From Terriglobia bacterium (GTDB taxonomy: Bacteria > Acidobacteriota > Terriglobia > Terriglobales > Acidobacteriaceae), in NCBI GenBank assembly GCA_020073185.1, contig JAIQFT010000013.1, positions 62,001 through 126,000 of the forward strand: a stretch of DNA of 64,000 bases. Direction: 5' to 3'. Numbering within the stretch: the stretch's first letter is position 1; each line of letters starts with the position of its first letter. The position numbers and the translations under genes are program-made. The notes beneath the pieces were generated by a model, which was not told the origin of the DNA, ran no database searches, and saw only the letters and a program-made list of their open reading frames with translations. Below, piece by piece: positions 10,013 to 18,990 of this stretch.

Positions 10013-10039
10013 GTCCAGTCGCTTGGCGTGCGAAAACCG

Positions 10040-10045
10040 TACACT
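10040..10045 (+). promoter_or_regulatory. -10 box TACACT 7 nt before ATG 10053
   Basis: This -10-like hexamer would place the transcription start at or next to the start codon. No convincing -35 box was seen. Confidence 0.4.
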
Positions 10046-10052
10046 GGAAACG

Positions 10053-10421
10053 ATGGCCGCAGCTTCACCAGGATCGGTCTCCGCCCACGGCCGCGCTGAC
10101 TGGCCATTCACCATCTTTGCGCTGGCCTTCGGCGCGCTGATCGGCTACGCGCAATTGCGATTGGGCGAGCTGGCGATTTCGGCGTTACTCGTGGCTATGG
10201 CGACCATGTTTCTCGGGGCGGTGCGTCCGCAGCGGCCGTGGTTATGGGCGTTGCTGGTGGCGCTCGGCGTCCCGGCGGCACAGTTCGTCGCGTACCTCGG
10301 GCGCGAACATTTCACGCGCGGCGCGATCTTCGGCTCGTTTGCCCTGCTGGCGCCTGCGTTCGTGTGCGCGTACGGCGGCGCGGTCGGGCGGAAACTGGTG
10401 GACGAGCTACTCTCCAAATAG
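10053..10421 (+). CDS. Small integral membrane protein
   Basis: The 122-residue protein has four predicted hydrophobic helices, for example WPFTIFALAFGALIGYA, ISALLVAMATMFLGAV and WLWALLVALGVPAAQFVAYL. No domain is recognised. ATG 10053 is preferred over ATG 10023 because a TACACT box lies seven bases before it and the extra N-terminal residues look non-conserved. The next gene is convergent (uppS on the minus strand). Confidence 0.75.
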   Translation: MAAASPGSVSAHGRADWPFTIFALAFGALIGYAQLRLGELAISALLVAMATMFLGAVRPQRPWLWALLVALGVPAAQFVAYLGREHFTRGAIFGSFALLAPAFVCAYGGAVGRKLVDELLSK

Positions 10422-10464
10422 TCTCCGTTTCAGTCTGGAGCCAGGCGCGCTGGAGGAAACGGCT

Positions 10465-11265
10465 CTAAGTGACGCTGAGCGCTGGTTCATTCGCCATTGG
10501 CAACGGCGTGCCGGCGGCGGTCTCCGGCACGCCGCCGAACCTCCGCTCGCGCCGGTGAAACGCCGCGACCGCCAGCGCCAAATCGTCGCCGTCAAAGTCC
10601 GGCCACTTGCGCGGCGTGAATACGAACTCGGCATAGGCAGCTTCCCACAGAAGGAAGTCGCTGATGCGCTGCTCGCCCCCGGTCCGGATCAGCAAGTCCA
10701 AGTCGCAGGCCGAGTCGGCGTACATGGCGTCGGCCATGGCCTGTGCGAACGCCTGGCTGGTCAGCAGGCTCGGGCGCTCGCCGTCCCGCATGGCCAGCGC
10801 CGCTTCCAGGGCGGAGCGCCGCGCGGCCTCGAGGATAACTTCGCGCGCGGAATAATCTACCGCCAGCCGGACGAGGAGCCGGCGTCCGTTCTGGGTGGCC
10901 TCTTCAGTCACTAAAATCGCGTGCTGCAGCCGGACGGGTAGGCGGTCGCGACGGCCGATAACGCTGATGCGCACGCCTTTCTCGACGCACTCCGCGGTTT
11001 GCGACCGCAGGTAGCGCAGGAACAGCTTCATCAGGGCATCGACTTCAGCACGCGGCCGCCGCCAGTTGTCGCTGGAGAAGGCATAGAGGGTCAGCGTGCC
11101 AATGCCGAGGTCCGGTGCAGCCTCGGTCACACGGCGCACCGCCCCGGCGCCGGCGCGATGCCCCGCCACCCGCGGCAGCCCGCGGGCGCGCGCCCAGCGG
11201 CCGTTACCGTCCATGATGATGCCCACATGCAAAGCGGACTTCCCGTTCGCTCCGTCATTGCTCAT
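10465..11265 (-). CDS. uppS: Undecaprenyl diphosphate synthase (cis-prenyltransferase)
   Basis: This 266-residue enzyme adds isopentenyl units to farnesyl diphosphate to make the C55 lipid carrier for peptidoglycan and O-antigen synthesis. Family motifs are complete: [13 protein letters not shown] with the catalytic Asp at residue 19, [11 protein letters not shown], and the C-terminal [21 protein letters not shown] ribosome site GGAACG precedes the ATG. It stands alone here, without the cdsA and frr neighbours common elsewhere. Confidence 0.96.
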   Translation of the reverse strand: MSNDGANGKSALHVGIIMDGNGRWARARGLPRVAGHRAGAGAVRRVTEAAPDLGIGTLTLYAFSSDNWRRPRAEVDALMKLFLRYLRSQTAECVEKGVRISVIGRRDRLPVRLQHAILVTEEATQNGRRLLVRLAVDYSAREVILEAARRSALEAALAMRDGERPSLLTSQAFAQAMADAMYADSACDLDLLIRTGGEQRISDFLLWEAAYAEFVFTPRKWPDFDGDDLALAVAAFHRRERRFGGVPETAAGTPLPMANEPALSVT

Positions 11266-11363
11266 GCTCGTTCCCTTCTTCCGTCAGGTCCGCTAAGCGA
11301 GAGCCGCAAACCAAGAATGCGATGCAAATAACTTTGCTTCACAAAGCTACCACCCAAAAAAAT

Positions 11364-11747
11364 TTACCCTTCGCGGGTGGCGCGAATGATCTCTTCCATG
11401 CGGTCGAGATAGCGCTGCAACGACCTGCGGCCGGTGCCGGTCAGCCAGTACTCCGTCTTGGGAACCCGCCCATCGAAATACTTGTCGCAGCCCAGGTAGC
11501 CGGCCTCTTCCAGCTTGCGCGCGTGCACGCTGAGGTTGCCGTCGGTGGTGTTCAGCAGCCGTTTCAGTTCGTTGAAGCTGAGGCGCTCGTTGACCGCCAG
11601 CGCGCTCACGATGCCCAGCCGGATGCGCTCGTGGATCATTGGATCCAGTTCCGGGACCGCCTGCTCTGCCCGTGGACGCGCCGCCGCGCCGGCCCGCCGG
11701 ACCGGTTCTTCCCGCTCGCCGTGCCGTCTTTCGTGTGCCTTAGCCAC
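11364..11747 (-). CDS. Winged-helix transcriptional regulator
   Basis: The 127-residue protein has a MarR/PadR-like winged helix: RLGIVSALAVNERLSFNELK, then the recognition segment TTDGNLSVHARKLEEAGY and the wing with the tail TEYWLTGTGRRSLQRYLDRM. The first 35 residues are charged and low-complexity. It overlaps the upstream membrane-protein gene by eight bases, so the two are translated together. In such pairs the regulator often controls its own operon and responds to a membrane or drug signal (inference). Confidence 0.85.
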   Translation of the reverse strand: MAKAHERRHGEREEPVRRAGAAARPRAEQAVPELDPMIHERIRLGIVSALAVNERLSFNELKRLLNTTDGNLSVHARKLEEAGYLGCDKYFDGRVPKTEYWLTGTGRRSLQRYLDRMEEIIRATREG

Positions 11748-12357
11748 CGTGCCTCCTTGCGATCAGATACCCGAACACCGCGTGCAGCCCGCAAAAGCCA
11801 GCCAGCATGAACCAGTTCTCCCACGCGCCCGCCGCCAGCAAGGCCAGTCCTCCCAGCATCATGAAGCAACTTCCCATGGCGGGCACGATGCGCACGGAGA
11901 AGGCGCCGCCGCTCACCACCGCCGTGCCGTACAGCAGAAGCCACATGCCGGGGATGGCGCCCAGCGAACCCGCACGATAGAGGGCAGCGGTCAACACTCC
12001 GCCGACCAGCATCGGGGGCATGAAGTTGAGCAGAAAACGACGTCCCGGGCCGGAAAATAGCGGCACGCGTGCGCGGCGGGCCTTGCGCTGCATCGTCCCC
12101 ATGGCCAGCGCGAGCGCAACCACCGCCTCCGCCAGCCAAACCGTCATCCAGCGCTCGAAGCGCGCTCCATGCGCCAGCGCGGCCGCGGCCAGCGCGGTGG
12201 CCGCCATGCCCACCATGCCCCAGCCGGGCACGGCGGTAAACGACCCCGAGTTCTCCAGGGTCTGGCGAATGAATCGCAGGTCATCGAGCGCGTTCGCCGG
12301 GGCGAGGGGAACGGCCGGCCGGATCCGCGCGCCGCGGCATCGCCTTGCCTCCGCCAT
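11740..12357 (-). CDS. Multi-spanning membrane protein paired with the regulator
   Basis: The 205-residue protein has a short soluble start (DDLRFIRQTLENSGSFTAVP) and about five hydrophobic helices, including TAVPGWGMVGMAATALAAAA and GGVLTAALYRAGSLGAIPGMW. No named domain is recognised; the N-terminal part resembles proteins found next to PadR/winged-helix regulators in Acidobacteria. ATG 12357 is chosen because a near-perfect promoter ends seven bases upstream, implying a leaderless mRNA. It overlaps the regulator gene by eight bases. Confidence 0.8.
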   Translation of the reverse strand: MAEARRCRGARIRPAVPLAPANALDDLRFIRQTLENSGSFTAVPGWGMVGMAATALAAAALAHGARFERWMTVWLAEAVVALALAMGTMQRKARRARVPLFSGPGRRFLLNFMPPMLVGGVLTAALYRAGSLGAIPGMWLLLYGTAVVSGGAFSVRIVPAMGSCFMMLGGLALLAAGAWENWFMLAGFCGLHAVFGYLIARRHGG

Positions 12358-12364
12358 GGGGGTA

Positions 12365-12393
12365 GAAATACCGCGGATGCTCGCTCTTGTCAA
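12365..12393 (-). promoter_or_regulatory. Sigma-70 promoter TTGACA-17-TATTTC (leaderless start)
   Basis: On the minus strand TTGACA (12393-12388) is separated by 17 bases from TATTTC (12370-12365). The ATG at 12357 follows after only seven bases, so +1 should coincide with the A of the start codon. Confidence 0.75.
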
Positions 12394-12441
12394 GTACTTT
12401 ATATAGCAAAGCAGAAAGCCCCGATGTGATAGACCAGGCAC

Positions 12442-12768
12442 CGGCCGCTAAAAGGTATCTGGCTCAGCGGCTTTCCCGGCCTTACGAATCGTGTGAGAAC
12501 TTCAGTCGTGCCTGCGGCGCTGAACGATCTTTCCACTATGCCCCGCCGCTGAAGCGGCGGGCTATTCTCAATCGCCCCGCTGGGGCTGCGATGTCGCTGT
12601 TTCGCGCCGCCAGCAATCATGCGACCGATTCTCACAAAGACTCTTATGGACCGGGCTGTTTTCCATCGCCCGCTTCGACTTTGCGCAGGGCAGGCTCTGC
12701 GGGACTAAGGACGCGCCGGTCCGCAGGAATGCAGCACCGAACGAAGCGGATGAGATGGCCGCCCGCCA
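12442..12768. repeat. Gene-free stretch holding several hairpin repeats
   Basis: No gene is visible. The perfect hairpin CCCGCCGC-TGAA-GCGGCGGG lies at 12542-12561, GCCCC-GCT-GGGGC at 12574-12586, and an imperfect CAGGGCAGGCTCTG element near 12686-12699. All are members of hairpin classes found elsewhere in the window. Confidence 0.7.
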
Positions 12769-13428
12769 CTATTTCGTCGATTTTTCCGTGGTCACCGTCA
12801 CCCGGATAGGGCTGGGATCGGCCAGCCGGACCAGCGGATCGGAAACGTAGGCGTGGGTGACGAAGGTCGCCGTGCCCACCACGCCGGAGGCGTCCACCGG
12901 GTCGGTGATCGCGGTCTCCACGCTCTCGACGTGCGTCGCCGGGCCCACGATGGTTACCATCTGCGGGGTGGGCGTGACCTTCTCGATGCGGTATCCGGTA
13001 GCAAAGGTGCCCATCACCCGCGGCTTGACCTCGACCTGGCGGGTCTGGCGCCTGTCGAAGCTGATGCGGATTTGGCCAGGTACGGCCTGCACCACCTGCA
13101 AACCATCAGGAACGTGAATGAGGTTGGGCGCCAGATCGTAGGTGCGCTCGCCGGGCTGCGTGTTGGCCAGGTCAATCACCGCGTGCACCTCCGAGGGTAC
13201 CAGATCGCGCACCTCGTGCACCGGGCCTCGCACCCGCACCTGCACCTGGGGGATGGTCTCGGAGCTGATCTCCAGGTGCTCCGGCGAGTTGTGAAATTCT
13301 ATGGGCACGTTCAATGCGACCTCCGCCACCGGATCGCGCGTAATCGCCATCCACAGCAGGACCGCCACGGCGAGCGACAACAGCTTCAGCCCGAAGTTGT
13401 GGAAGACGTATTTGCGAAGGAAGTCCAT
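12769..13428 (-). CDS. ybbR: YbbR-domain protein (CdaR-like), partner of diadenylate cyclase
   Basis: The 219-residue protein has a single N-terminal membrane anchor (NFGLKLLSLAVAVLLWMAI, about residues 11-29) and extracytoplasmic YbbR repeats with PQVQVRVRGP, TYDLAPNLIHVPDGLQVV and PQMVTIVGPATHV. YbbR/CdaR proteins bind and regulate the membrane diadenylate cyclase CdaA. The gene begins four bases after the cdaA stop, the conserved arrangement. The usual third partner glmM is not adjacent. ATG 13428 is chosen by homology and operon spacing; the frame stays open upstream inside cdaA. Confidence 0.9.
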   Translation of the reverse strand: MDFLRKYVFHNFGLKLLSLAVAVLLWMAITRDPVAEVALNVPIEFHNSPEHLEISSETIPQVQVRVRGPVHEVRDLVPSEVHAVIDLANTQPGERTYDLAPNLIHVPDGLQVVQAVPGQIRISFDRRQTRQVEVKPRVMGTFATGYRIEKVTPTPQMVTIVGPATHVESVETAITDPVDASGVVGTATFVTHAYVSDPLVRLADPSPIRVTVTTEKSTK

Positions 13429-13432
13429 CGCT

Positions 13433-14296
13433 TCAATCGTGTGAATCGCCGGCGCGTTCCAGCTTGGGCGGCGCCAAGCGGCGTTCCGCCTGCTCCGGCG
13501 TGGTCGCGACCGGGGTCGGCAGCGTAGTCGCAGGCACGTAGCGCCGGAGCAAGTCGCTGAGACGCGCGCGCAGTTCCTCCACCGTGATGTCGCGCTCGAT
13601 GTTGCCGGCCACCGCGATGCTGATCGCCCCGGTTTCTTCCGACACAATGACCGCGATCGCGTCCGTCTCTTCGGTGATGCCGATTCCGGCGCGGTGCCGC
13701 GTACCCAGTTGCGTGGAGAGCACCGGGTTCATGGACAGCGGCAGGAAGCAGGCGGCGGCGGCGATGCGGTCTTTCTGAATGATGACCGCGCCATCGTGCA
13801 GGGGCGCGCTGGGGCGGAAGATGGTGGCGAGCAGGTCGTAGGACATCTGCGCGTCCATGGGCACGCCGCTTTCGATATAAGTGCGCAGCCCGATCTCGCG
13901 CTCGATCACCACCAGCGCACCGGTCTGGTTCTGGGCGAACAGGTTGGCGGCCATCACGATGTCGTCATAACTCTCCGCCACCGCGGCCGACATGCGCGAG
14001 AGCGTCAGTCTCCTTCCCAGCTTGGCGAGCGCGAAGCGGATCTCCGCCTGGAAAACGACGATGAGAGCAAAAATTGCGTACGGCAGCAGCGTCCCCACCA
14101 GCCAGTTGACGGTTTTGAGCTGCAGCGCGTGCGCCAGGTAAAAGGCCAGCGTCAGTCCGCCGATTCCCACCAGAATGGGCACCGCGCGCGTGCCCCGGAT
14201 GAGCACCAGGAACTCGTAAATGAGCGCGGCCACCAGCACGATGTCGACCACCGACACCGCCGACACGTGTGGCCACTGCAGCCAGGCTGGCGTCAC
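13433..14296 (-). CDS. cdaA: Membrane diadenylate cyclase (c-di-AMP synthase)
   Basis: The 287-residue enzyme joins two ATP into cyclic di-AMP. Three N-terminal transmembrane helices (about residues 15-90) are followed by the DisA_N catalytic domain with the required motifs PLHDGAVII and GTRHRAGIGITEETDA. The short, Pro-rich C-terminus is variable. The start is GTG 14296 with GGAG upstream. c-di-AMP controls potassium and turgor; the KimA-like permease at 47.4-49.7 kb is a candidate target in the same window. Confidence 0.95.
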   Translation of the reverse strand: MTPAWLQWPHVSAVSVVDIVLVAALIYEFLVLIRGTRAVPILVGIGGLTLAFYLAHALQLKTVNWLVGTLLPYAIFALIVVFQAEIRFALAKLGRRLTLSRMSAAVAESYDDIVMAANLFAQNQTGALVVIEREIGLRTYIESGVPMDAQMSYDLLATIFRPSAPLHDGAVIIQKDRIAAAACFLPLSMNPVLSTQLGTRHRAGIGITEETDAIAVIVSEETGAISIAVAGNIERDITVEELRARLSDLLRRYVPATTLPTPVATTPEQAERRLAPPKLERAGDSHD

Positions 14297-14383
14297 TTAC
14301 GCGCTCCTTTCGTGATATCCGCCCCTTCAATTGTAATGCAAATCGAGTGATGCTCGCGAAGGGATGGAGTGGCGGAGTGCTAC

Positions 14384-14842
14384 TTATGGCGAGTTCTTCT
14401 TGCGCACGTGCAGTACCTTTTGCACCTCGGCGATCACGGCGCCAGATTCGTCCCGGACTTCGACCGTGAACGTGGGCTCGATCTTTTCCTGAGTTTCCAA
14501 GTCGCGGCGAATTGCTTCGATCTGCTCGCCGGACAAACGAAACCGCGCCACGACCTTGCCCTTGCCCGGCTTGCGCAAGCGGATGTTCGCCGACTTGTCC
14601 CACACGATATAGTCGCAACCCAGGTTCTGGATCAGCATCAGCATGTAGAAGGGATCGGTCATGGAATATAGCGACCCTCCGTAGTGGGTGCCGACAAAAT
14701 TGGAGTTCCAGAACCGCAACTTCATTTCGACATCGACTTCTTTCCAGTCGGGCTGCAGGCGTTTCACCCGGATTCCCGCGCCCAGGAACGGCGGCCACAG
14801 GTTCAGCAGGGATCGCATGTGGCGCTTCAACAGTGTTGGCAA
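14384..14842 (-). CDS. DUF4442 hotdog-fold protein (putative thioesterase)
   Basis: This 152-residue hotdog protein is recognised by NSNFVGTHYGGSLYSMTDPFY near the middle and VWDKSANIRLRKPGKG after it. DUF4442 proteins are related to acyl-CoA thioesterases, but substrates are mostly unknown. It begins four bases after the xseA stop, so it is probably co-transcribed with xseA. Confidence 0.85.
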   Translation of the reverse strand: MPTLLKRHMRSLLNLWPPFLGAGIRVKRLQPDWKEVDVEMKLRFWNSNFVGTHYGGSLYSMTDPFYMLMLIQNLGCDYIVWDKSANIRLRKPGKGKVVARFRLSGEQIEAIRRDLETQEKIEPTFTVEVRDESGAVIAEVQKVLHVRKKNSP

Positions 14843-14846
14843 GTCT

Positions 14847-16217
14847 CTACTCCGTTGTCTTCGTCACGGTGGCGTTGATGTTACCGCGATGCACCCGGGC
14901 GCGGATTTCGTCCCCGGGTCTGAGCTGTAGCGCATCTTTGACCAGACTTCCTCTGGCATCGAACACCAGCGCGTATCCGCGCTCCAGGATGTTCAACGGC
15001 GAAAGCGCCTGCAACTTTCCGCGCAGTCCGTCCAGCCAAGCACGATGCTTCATCAAATCAGCCCGCGTGGCCGCCGCCAAGGCTGATGTGTGCGCCTCGA
15101 TGTCCCGCCGCATGGCCTCCAGCGTCCGCCGCATGTCGCGGGCGCGCACCCGCGCTGTCGCCGTATCCAATCGCTGCCGATACTGTTGCAGGTGCCGCCG
15201 CTCCGCCGATGCCAGCCGGAACAGAAGCTCATCAAGCCGCTGCCGGCGGCGCCCGATCACATCGCTCATGCGCGCGAAAGCCCCGTGTTGGGCCAGTTGC
15301 GTCAGCGTCTGCCTGGCCATCAGCAACTGGTAACGCGCGGCGCGCGCCAGCCGCTGGCGCAACGTGGCCACGCGCTGCTCGAGCTGGTGCTGCGACTCGA
15401 TTACCAGCTCCGCCGCCGCCGACGGGGTGGGCGCGCGCAGGTCGGCTACGAAATCCAGGATGGTGAAGTCGGTTTCGTGCCCGATGGCGGAGATCAGCGG
15501 CACCTCGGAGGCCGTCGCGACGCGCGCCAGCGCTTCGTTGTTGAAGGCCGCCAAGTCTTCGATCGATCCGCCGCCGCGCGCGACCACGATAACGTCGACG
15601 TTGCTTGCGCGATTGAAATATCGAATACCGGCGCTGACCTCGCCCGCCGCAGCCTCGCCCTGCACCTGCGCGGGATAGATCAGCACGTTAAGCCCGCGAT
15701 GCCGCCGCCGCACGATGTTGACGATGTCGCCAATAGCGGCGCCGCGTGGCGAGGTTACCACGCCAATCCTGCGCGGCAGGACCGGGATCGGCTTTTTGCG
15801 CGACGGGTCGAACAATCCTTCGGCCGCGAGCTTCTGCTTCAGTTGCTCGAATGCGATCTGCAGCGCGCCGGTGCCCTTGGGCTCCAGACACTCGGCGCAG
15901 AGTTGCAGCTCGCCGCGCGGCTCGTACACCGTCACCCGCCCGCGCGCGATCACCGCCATCCCGTCCGCAGGCCTGAATTTCAGCAGGCGCGCCTGCGAAC
16001 GGAACATCACCACCCGCACCTGTGCGCCATCTTCTTTGAGAGTGAAATAAAGGTGTCCCGACTCCGCCGGGCGGAAATTGGAAATTTCGCCCTCCACGAA
16101 GACGTCGGTGTACTCGCGCTCGACCGCGGTGCGCACTGCGCTGATCAGGTCCTTGACGGTCCAGATGCGGCGCGACGGCGCCTGAAAGCTAAACCCCAGT
16201 TGGTCGGGAAGGGACAT
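14847..16217 (-). CDS. xseA: Exodeoxyribonuclease VII large subunit
   Basis: The 456-residue catalytic subunit of Exo VII degrades single-stranded DNA. It has the N-terminal OB fold (WTVKDLISAVRTAV, VEGEISNFRPAESGHLYFTL), the catalytic core (RRIGVVTSPRGAAIGDI, VARGGGSIEDLAAFN, ISAIGHETDFTILD) and a long C-terminal coiled coil. A TACACT box seven bases before the ATG suggests a leaderless start. No xseB gene is visible next to it. Confidence 0.95.
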   Translation of the reverse strand: MSLPDQLGFSFQAPSRRIWTVKDLISAVRTAVEREYTDVFVEGEISNFRPAESGHLYFTLKEDGAQVRVVMFRSQARLLKFRPADGMAVIARGRVTVYEPRGELQLCAECLEPKGTGALQIAFEQLKQKLAAEGLFDPSRKKPIPVLPRRIGVVTSPRGAAIGDIVNIVRRRHRGLNVLIYPAQVQGEAAAGEVSAGIRYFNRASNVDVIVVARGGGSIEDLAAFNNEALARVATASEVPLISAIGHETDFTILDFVADLRAPTPSAAAELVIESQHQLEQRVATLRQRLARAARYQLLMARQTLTQLAQHGAFARMSDVIGRRRQRLDELLFRLASAERRHLQQYRQRLDTATARVRARDMRRTLEAMRRDIEAHTSALAAATRADLMKHRAWLDGLRGKLQALSPLNILERGYALVFDARGSLVKDALQLRPGDEIRARVHRGNINATVTKTTE

Positions 16218-16224
16218 CGAAGGC

Positions 16225-16230
16225 AGTGTA
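16225..16230 (-). promoter_or_regulatory. -10 box TACACT 7 nt before xseA ATG
   Basis: This is the minus-strand hexamer TACACT. Spacing to the ATG at 16217 matches the leaderless pattern seen at several other genes here. Confidence 0.4.
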
Positions 16231-16236
16231 ACTCAG

Positions 16237-16268
16237 GCAGGCTTCAAGCTTGAGGCTGCAGGCTTCAC
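16237..16268. repeat. Heptad words AGGCTTCA / TGAGGCTGC
   Basis: AGGCAGGCTTCAAGCTTGAGGCTGCAGGCTTC-type words belong to the AGGCTTC family. They lie between the divergent xseA and DUF4440-like genes. Confidence 0.65.
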
Positions 16269-16281
16269 GCGCAGGGCTTAG

Positions 16282-16287
16282 TATATT
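16282..16287 (+). promoter_or_regulatory. -10 box TATATT 6 nt before ATG 16294
   Basis: TATATT is followed by GCCGCC and the ATG. The spacing implies a leaderless transcript. Confidence 0.45.
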
Positions 16288-16293
16288 GCCGCC

Positions 16294-16752
16294 ATGCGAC
16301 TAACCGTCACCCTCGCCGCTTCGCTATTGCTGCTGGCTCTCAGCGGGACGCCGACCGCCCAGGTTGATCCCAGCTCGTCTGCCGAACGGCAGATTCGGCA
16401 ACTCCACGCCCAACTCATCCAGGGCTATCTTCACAACGACGCCGGCTTGCTGAACCGCGTTTTGGCCGACGAGTACACGTTCATCGACGATTCCGGCCGA
16501 TTCCTCTCCAAGGCGCACATCATCGAGAGCTTTCGCTCCGGAGACCACCACATTTTTTCTTATGACATAAGCGAGGAGAAGGTCCACATTTACGGCAACG
16601 CGGCGGTCATGACCTACCGCTACGTCTCGAAGGAAAATTACAAGGGCCAGGATGAACGCGGCAACGATCGCATCACCCGGGTGTTTGCGAAGCAGCACGG
16701 AAGGTGGCAGATCGTAGCCGGGCAGGAGAGCAGGATTTCGTCGCCCAACTAG
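16294..16752 (+). CDS. Exported SnoaL/DUF4440-like protein
   Basis: The 152-residue protein has a signal peptide (LTVTLAASLLLLALSGTPTA, about residues 3-22) and an NTF2-like domain: QIRQLHAQLIQGYLHNDAGL, LADEYTFIDDSGRFLSK, then RVFAKQHGRWQIVAGQESR. DUF4440 members bind small ligands or act as enzymes in unrelated pathways, so no function is assigned. Likely periplasmic. Confidence 0.85.
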   Translation: MRLTVTLAASLLLLALSGTPTAQVDPSSSAERQIRQLHAQLIQGYLHNDAGLLNRVLADEYTFIDDSGRFLSKAHIIESFRSGDHHIFSYDISEEKVHIYGNAAVMTYRYVSKENYKGQDERGNDRITRVFAKQHGRWQIVAGQESRISSPN

Positions 16753-16761
16753 ATTGGTTTG

Positions 16762-16986
16762 CTATCGGCTGAACTTGCCAATCAAATAAAGCACGACCGA
16801 CAGCACAATGCTGAGCAAGATGGATGTCATGATCGGGAAATACACGGTCGTACTCTTGCCGCGATAGACAATGTCCCCCGGCAGCCGGCCGATGGGCAAA
16901 TGCGCGCGCGCGCCCAATACCAGAGCCATGCCAAACACCACCAGCAGCACGCCGAAGAAAATCAGGACTTTTCCGAGCGCCGTCAT
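16762..16986 (-). CDS. DUF2905 small membrane protein
   Basis: The 74-residue protein has two transmembrane helices (LGKVLIFFGVLLVVFGMALV and FPIMTSILLSIVLSVVLYLI) separated by the family signature GRLPGDIVYRGKSTTVYFP. DUF2905 is widespread and uncharacterised. The start at 16986 matches the usual N-terminus. It is convergent with the DUF4440-like gene. Confidence 0.9.
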   Translation of the reverse strand: MTALGKVLIFFGVLLVVFGMALVLGARAHLPIGRLPGDIVYRGKSTTVYFPIMTSILLSIVLSVVLYLIGKFSR

Positions 16987-17007
16987 TGCCGTCAATTCTA
17001 TAAGCGC

Positions 17008-17038
17008 CCAGCTACCAGGCGCCAACTGCCAGCTACCC
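17008..17038. repeat. Heptad words CCAGCTA upstream of the TPR membrane gene
   Basis: CCCAGCTACCAGGCGCC and CAACTGCCAGCTACC are members of the CAGCTAC family found again at 49926-50012 and 57614-57676. They abut the start of the next gene. Confidence 0.65.
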
Positions 17039-17042
17039 TATA

Positions 17043-18729
17043 ATGACCTCACACCCCATGTCTTCCAACCCGCAGCTCAGCCGCGCTGAGACCGTCCGTT
17101 CCTGGTACGAGAAGCGCTGGGTTCCTCCGGCACTGGTCTGCGGACTGGTGTTGCTGGTGTACGCGGGCGCCATCCGCTTCGATTTCGTATACGACGACGA
17201 TACCCAGATTCTGCGCAACCCCTGGCTGACCTCGTTCTCTTACCTGCCGCGCTACTTCACCTCGCATGTCTGGGCGTTTTCCAACATCGTCGGCGCTTAC
17301 TGGCGACCCCTGTTCCTCATCTGGCTCCTCGTACAGCGCACCCTGTTCGGCGCGCATCCGGCGATGTGGCACCTGGACAGCGTTCTGCTGCACGTCGCCG
17401 CCACCGGCTTCGTTTACCCGCTGGCGCGCCGCCTGGCCCGCGACCGCGTTGCCGGCATGATCGCGGCGCTGATCTTCGGCCTGCATCCCGCGCTCATCGA
17501 GAGCGTCGCCTGGATCTCCGGCGTCACCGACCCGTTGCTCGCCGTCTGCCTCGTGCCCGCGTTCCTCGCGTACCTCAACTGGCGTGGTGTGGCGCCGGTC
17601 CGCGGCCCGAGTGAGGCCGGTCAGCATCGCAACCCACGATGGCTCGTGCTGTCCCTTGTCCTCTACGCCCTCGCCCTGATGTCGAAGGAGCCGGCGGTGG
17701 TGCTGCCAGCGCTCATCTTCGCCTACGAGTGGATCTACTCGGATCACTCGCGGTTCCGCCGCACCCGCGACGCCCTCATCCCCGTGCTTCCCTACGTGCC
17801 GGTGACCATCGTGTACGCCGCCGTGCACCTCATCGTTCTGCAACGCGTGGACTACTCCCGCACGCTCACCACGCCGCTGCGCACGCTGCTCACCTCGCCG
17901 TCGCTGTTCTTGTTTTACCTGCGCACGCTGGTCTTTCCGGCGCTCATCAGCCCGCATTACAACTTCAAGCTGGTGATGGGATTTTCCTTTACGCGCGTGA
18001 TTGTGCCGGCGGTGATGGTGATCGCCGTGGCCGCCTTGCTGTACGTATCGGCACGCCGCAACCGCGATCGACTGACCGCCTTCGCATCGGTATGGATCGT
18101 GCTTCCGCTTCTGCCCGCGTTTTACTTGGCGCCGCAGGGGCCGCACGACTTCGCGCACGCCCGCTATCTCTATCTGTCCTGCATCGGCTTCGGCATCATG
18201 ATCGCCAGCGCGATTCGACGCCTCCGCCCTGTTCACGCGCGGCGTGGCCATCGGGCCCGACAACCCCACTGCGCTTACCGGGCTGGGCATCGAATACGGC
18301 AAGCGCGAGCGCTACCCGGAAGCGATCCAGCTTTTCCAGCGCGCGCTCGCCATTGATTCCACCGACTGGCACCCCAACTTTTCGCTCGGCTACACCTACT
18401 TCGTGCTCGGCCGCTACGCGGAAGCGGAGCCGCTCATCGCCCGCGCTGTCTCGCTGAACCCGTGGGGCGCCGACCCCGACCAGTTCGCCTATCTCGGCTT
18501 GGTCGAAATGAAGCTCGGCGATCTCCCCAAAGCCGAGGCCGCTATCCGCCAGGCCGCGACCCGGCAGCCCGGCCGTGAGCAGTTTCGCTATGCTCTGGGG
18601 CTCATTTACGAGCAGGAAGGCGAGCTCGCCGAAGCCGCCCACGAATTCAAGGCCACGGTTGACATCAATCCCAACAACGCTGACGCCCGCGCCCGCCTTG
18701 CCCGCGCCCAAGCTGCCGCCGCCCGCTAG
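17043..18729 (+). pseudogene. TMTC-like membrane TPR protein, broken by deletion plus frameshift
   Basis: The first frame (to about 18215) encodes an integral membrane protein of the PMT/TMTC type, with FDFVYDDDTQILRNPWL, many helices and ARYLYLSCIGFGIMIASAI. The second frame (shifted by one, from about 18215 to 18729) continues with ASALFTRGVAIGPDNPTA and at least four TPR units (YPEAIQLFQRALAIDSTDWH, YAEAEPLIARAVSLNPWG). Family members normally have further membrane helices between these parts, so an internal deletion with a frame change is likely. It could also be an assembly error. A separate TPR protein from GTG 18244 is possible. An ATG at 17058 is an alternative start. Confidence 0.75.
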
Positions 18730-18990
18730 CAACCACCCCTCAACGCATTCACCGCGGCGAGTCGAACGAACACGGGTCGCAAGTTACAACAGATCGCACG
18801 GCGGCTCGACATTTCTCCGCGATTGCGGCTTGGACGCCGCAAAATCGCACATGAGCCGTACAATGCAAGCACTTCGGTACTCAAAAACGGAGTTCCTGAT
18901 TCAGGGCTTCCGACGCCCGTTCCGGCCCCGGCCGGGCGATTTTGAATTCTTCCTGAAGGGCTTTGCCGCCAGGGCCAGAATGGAGCTGTC

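Noticed and set aside
17039-17044. TATAAT as a promoter -10 for the TMTC-like gene
   Set aside because: It overlaps the ATG at 17043, no -35 was found at 16-18 bases, and part of it is contributed by repeat edges; kept only as a possibility.
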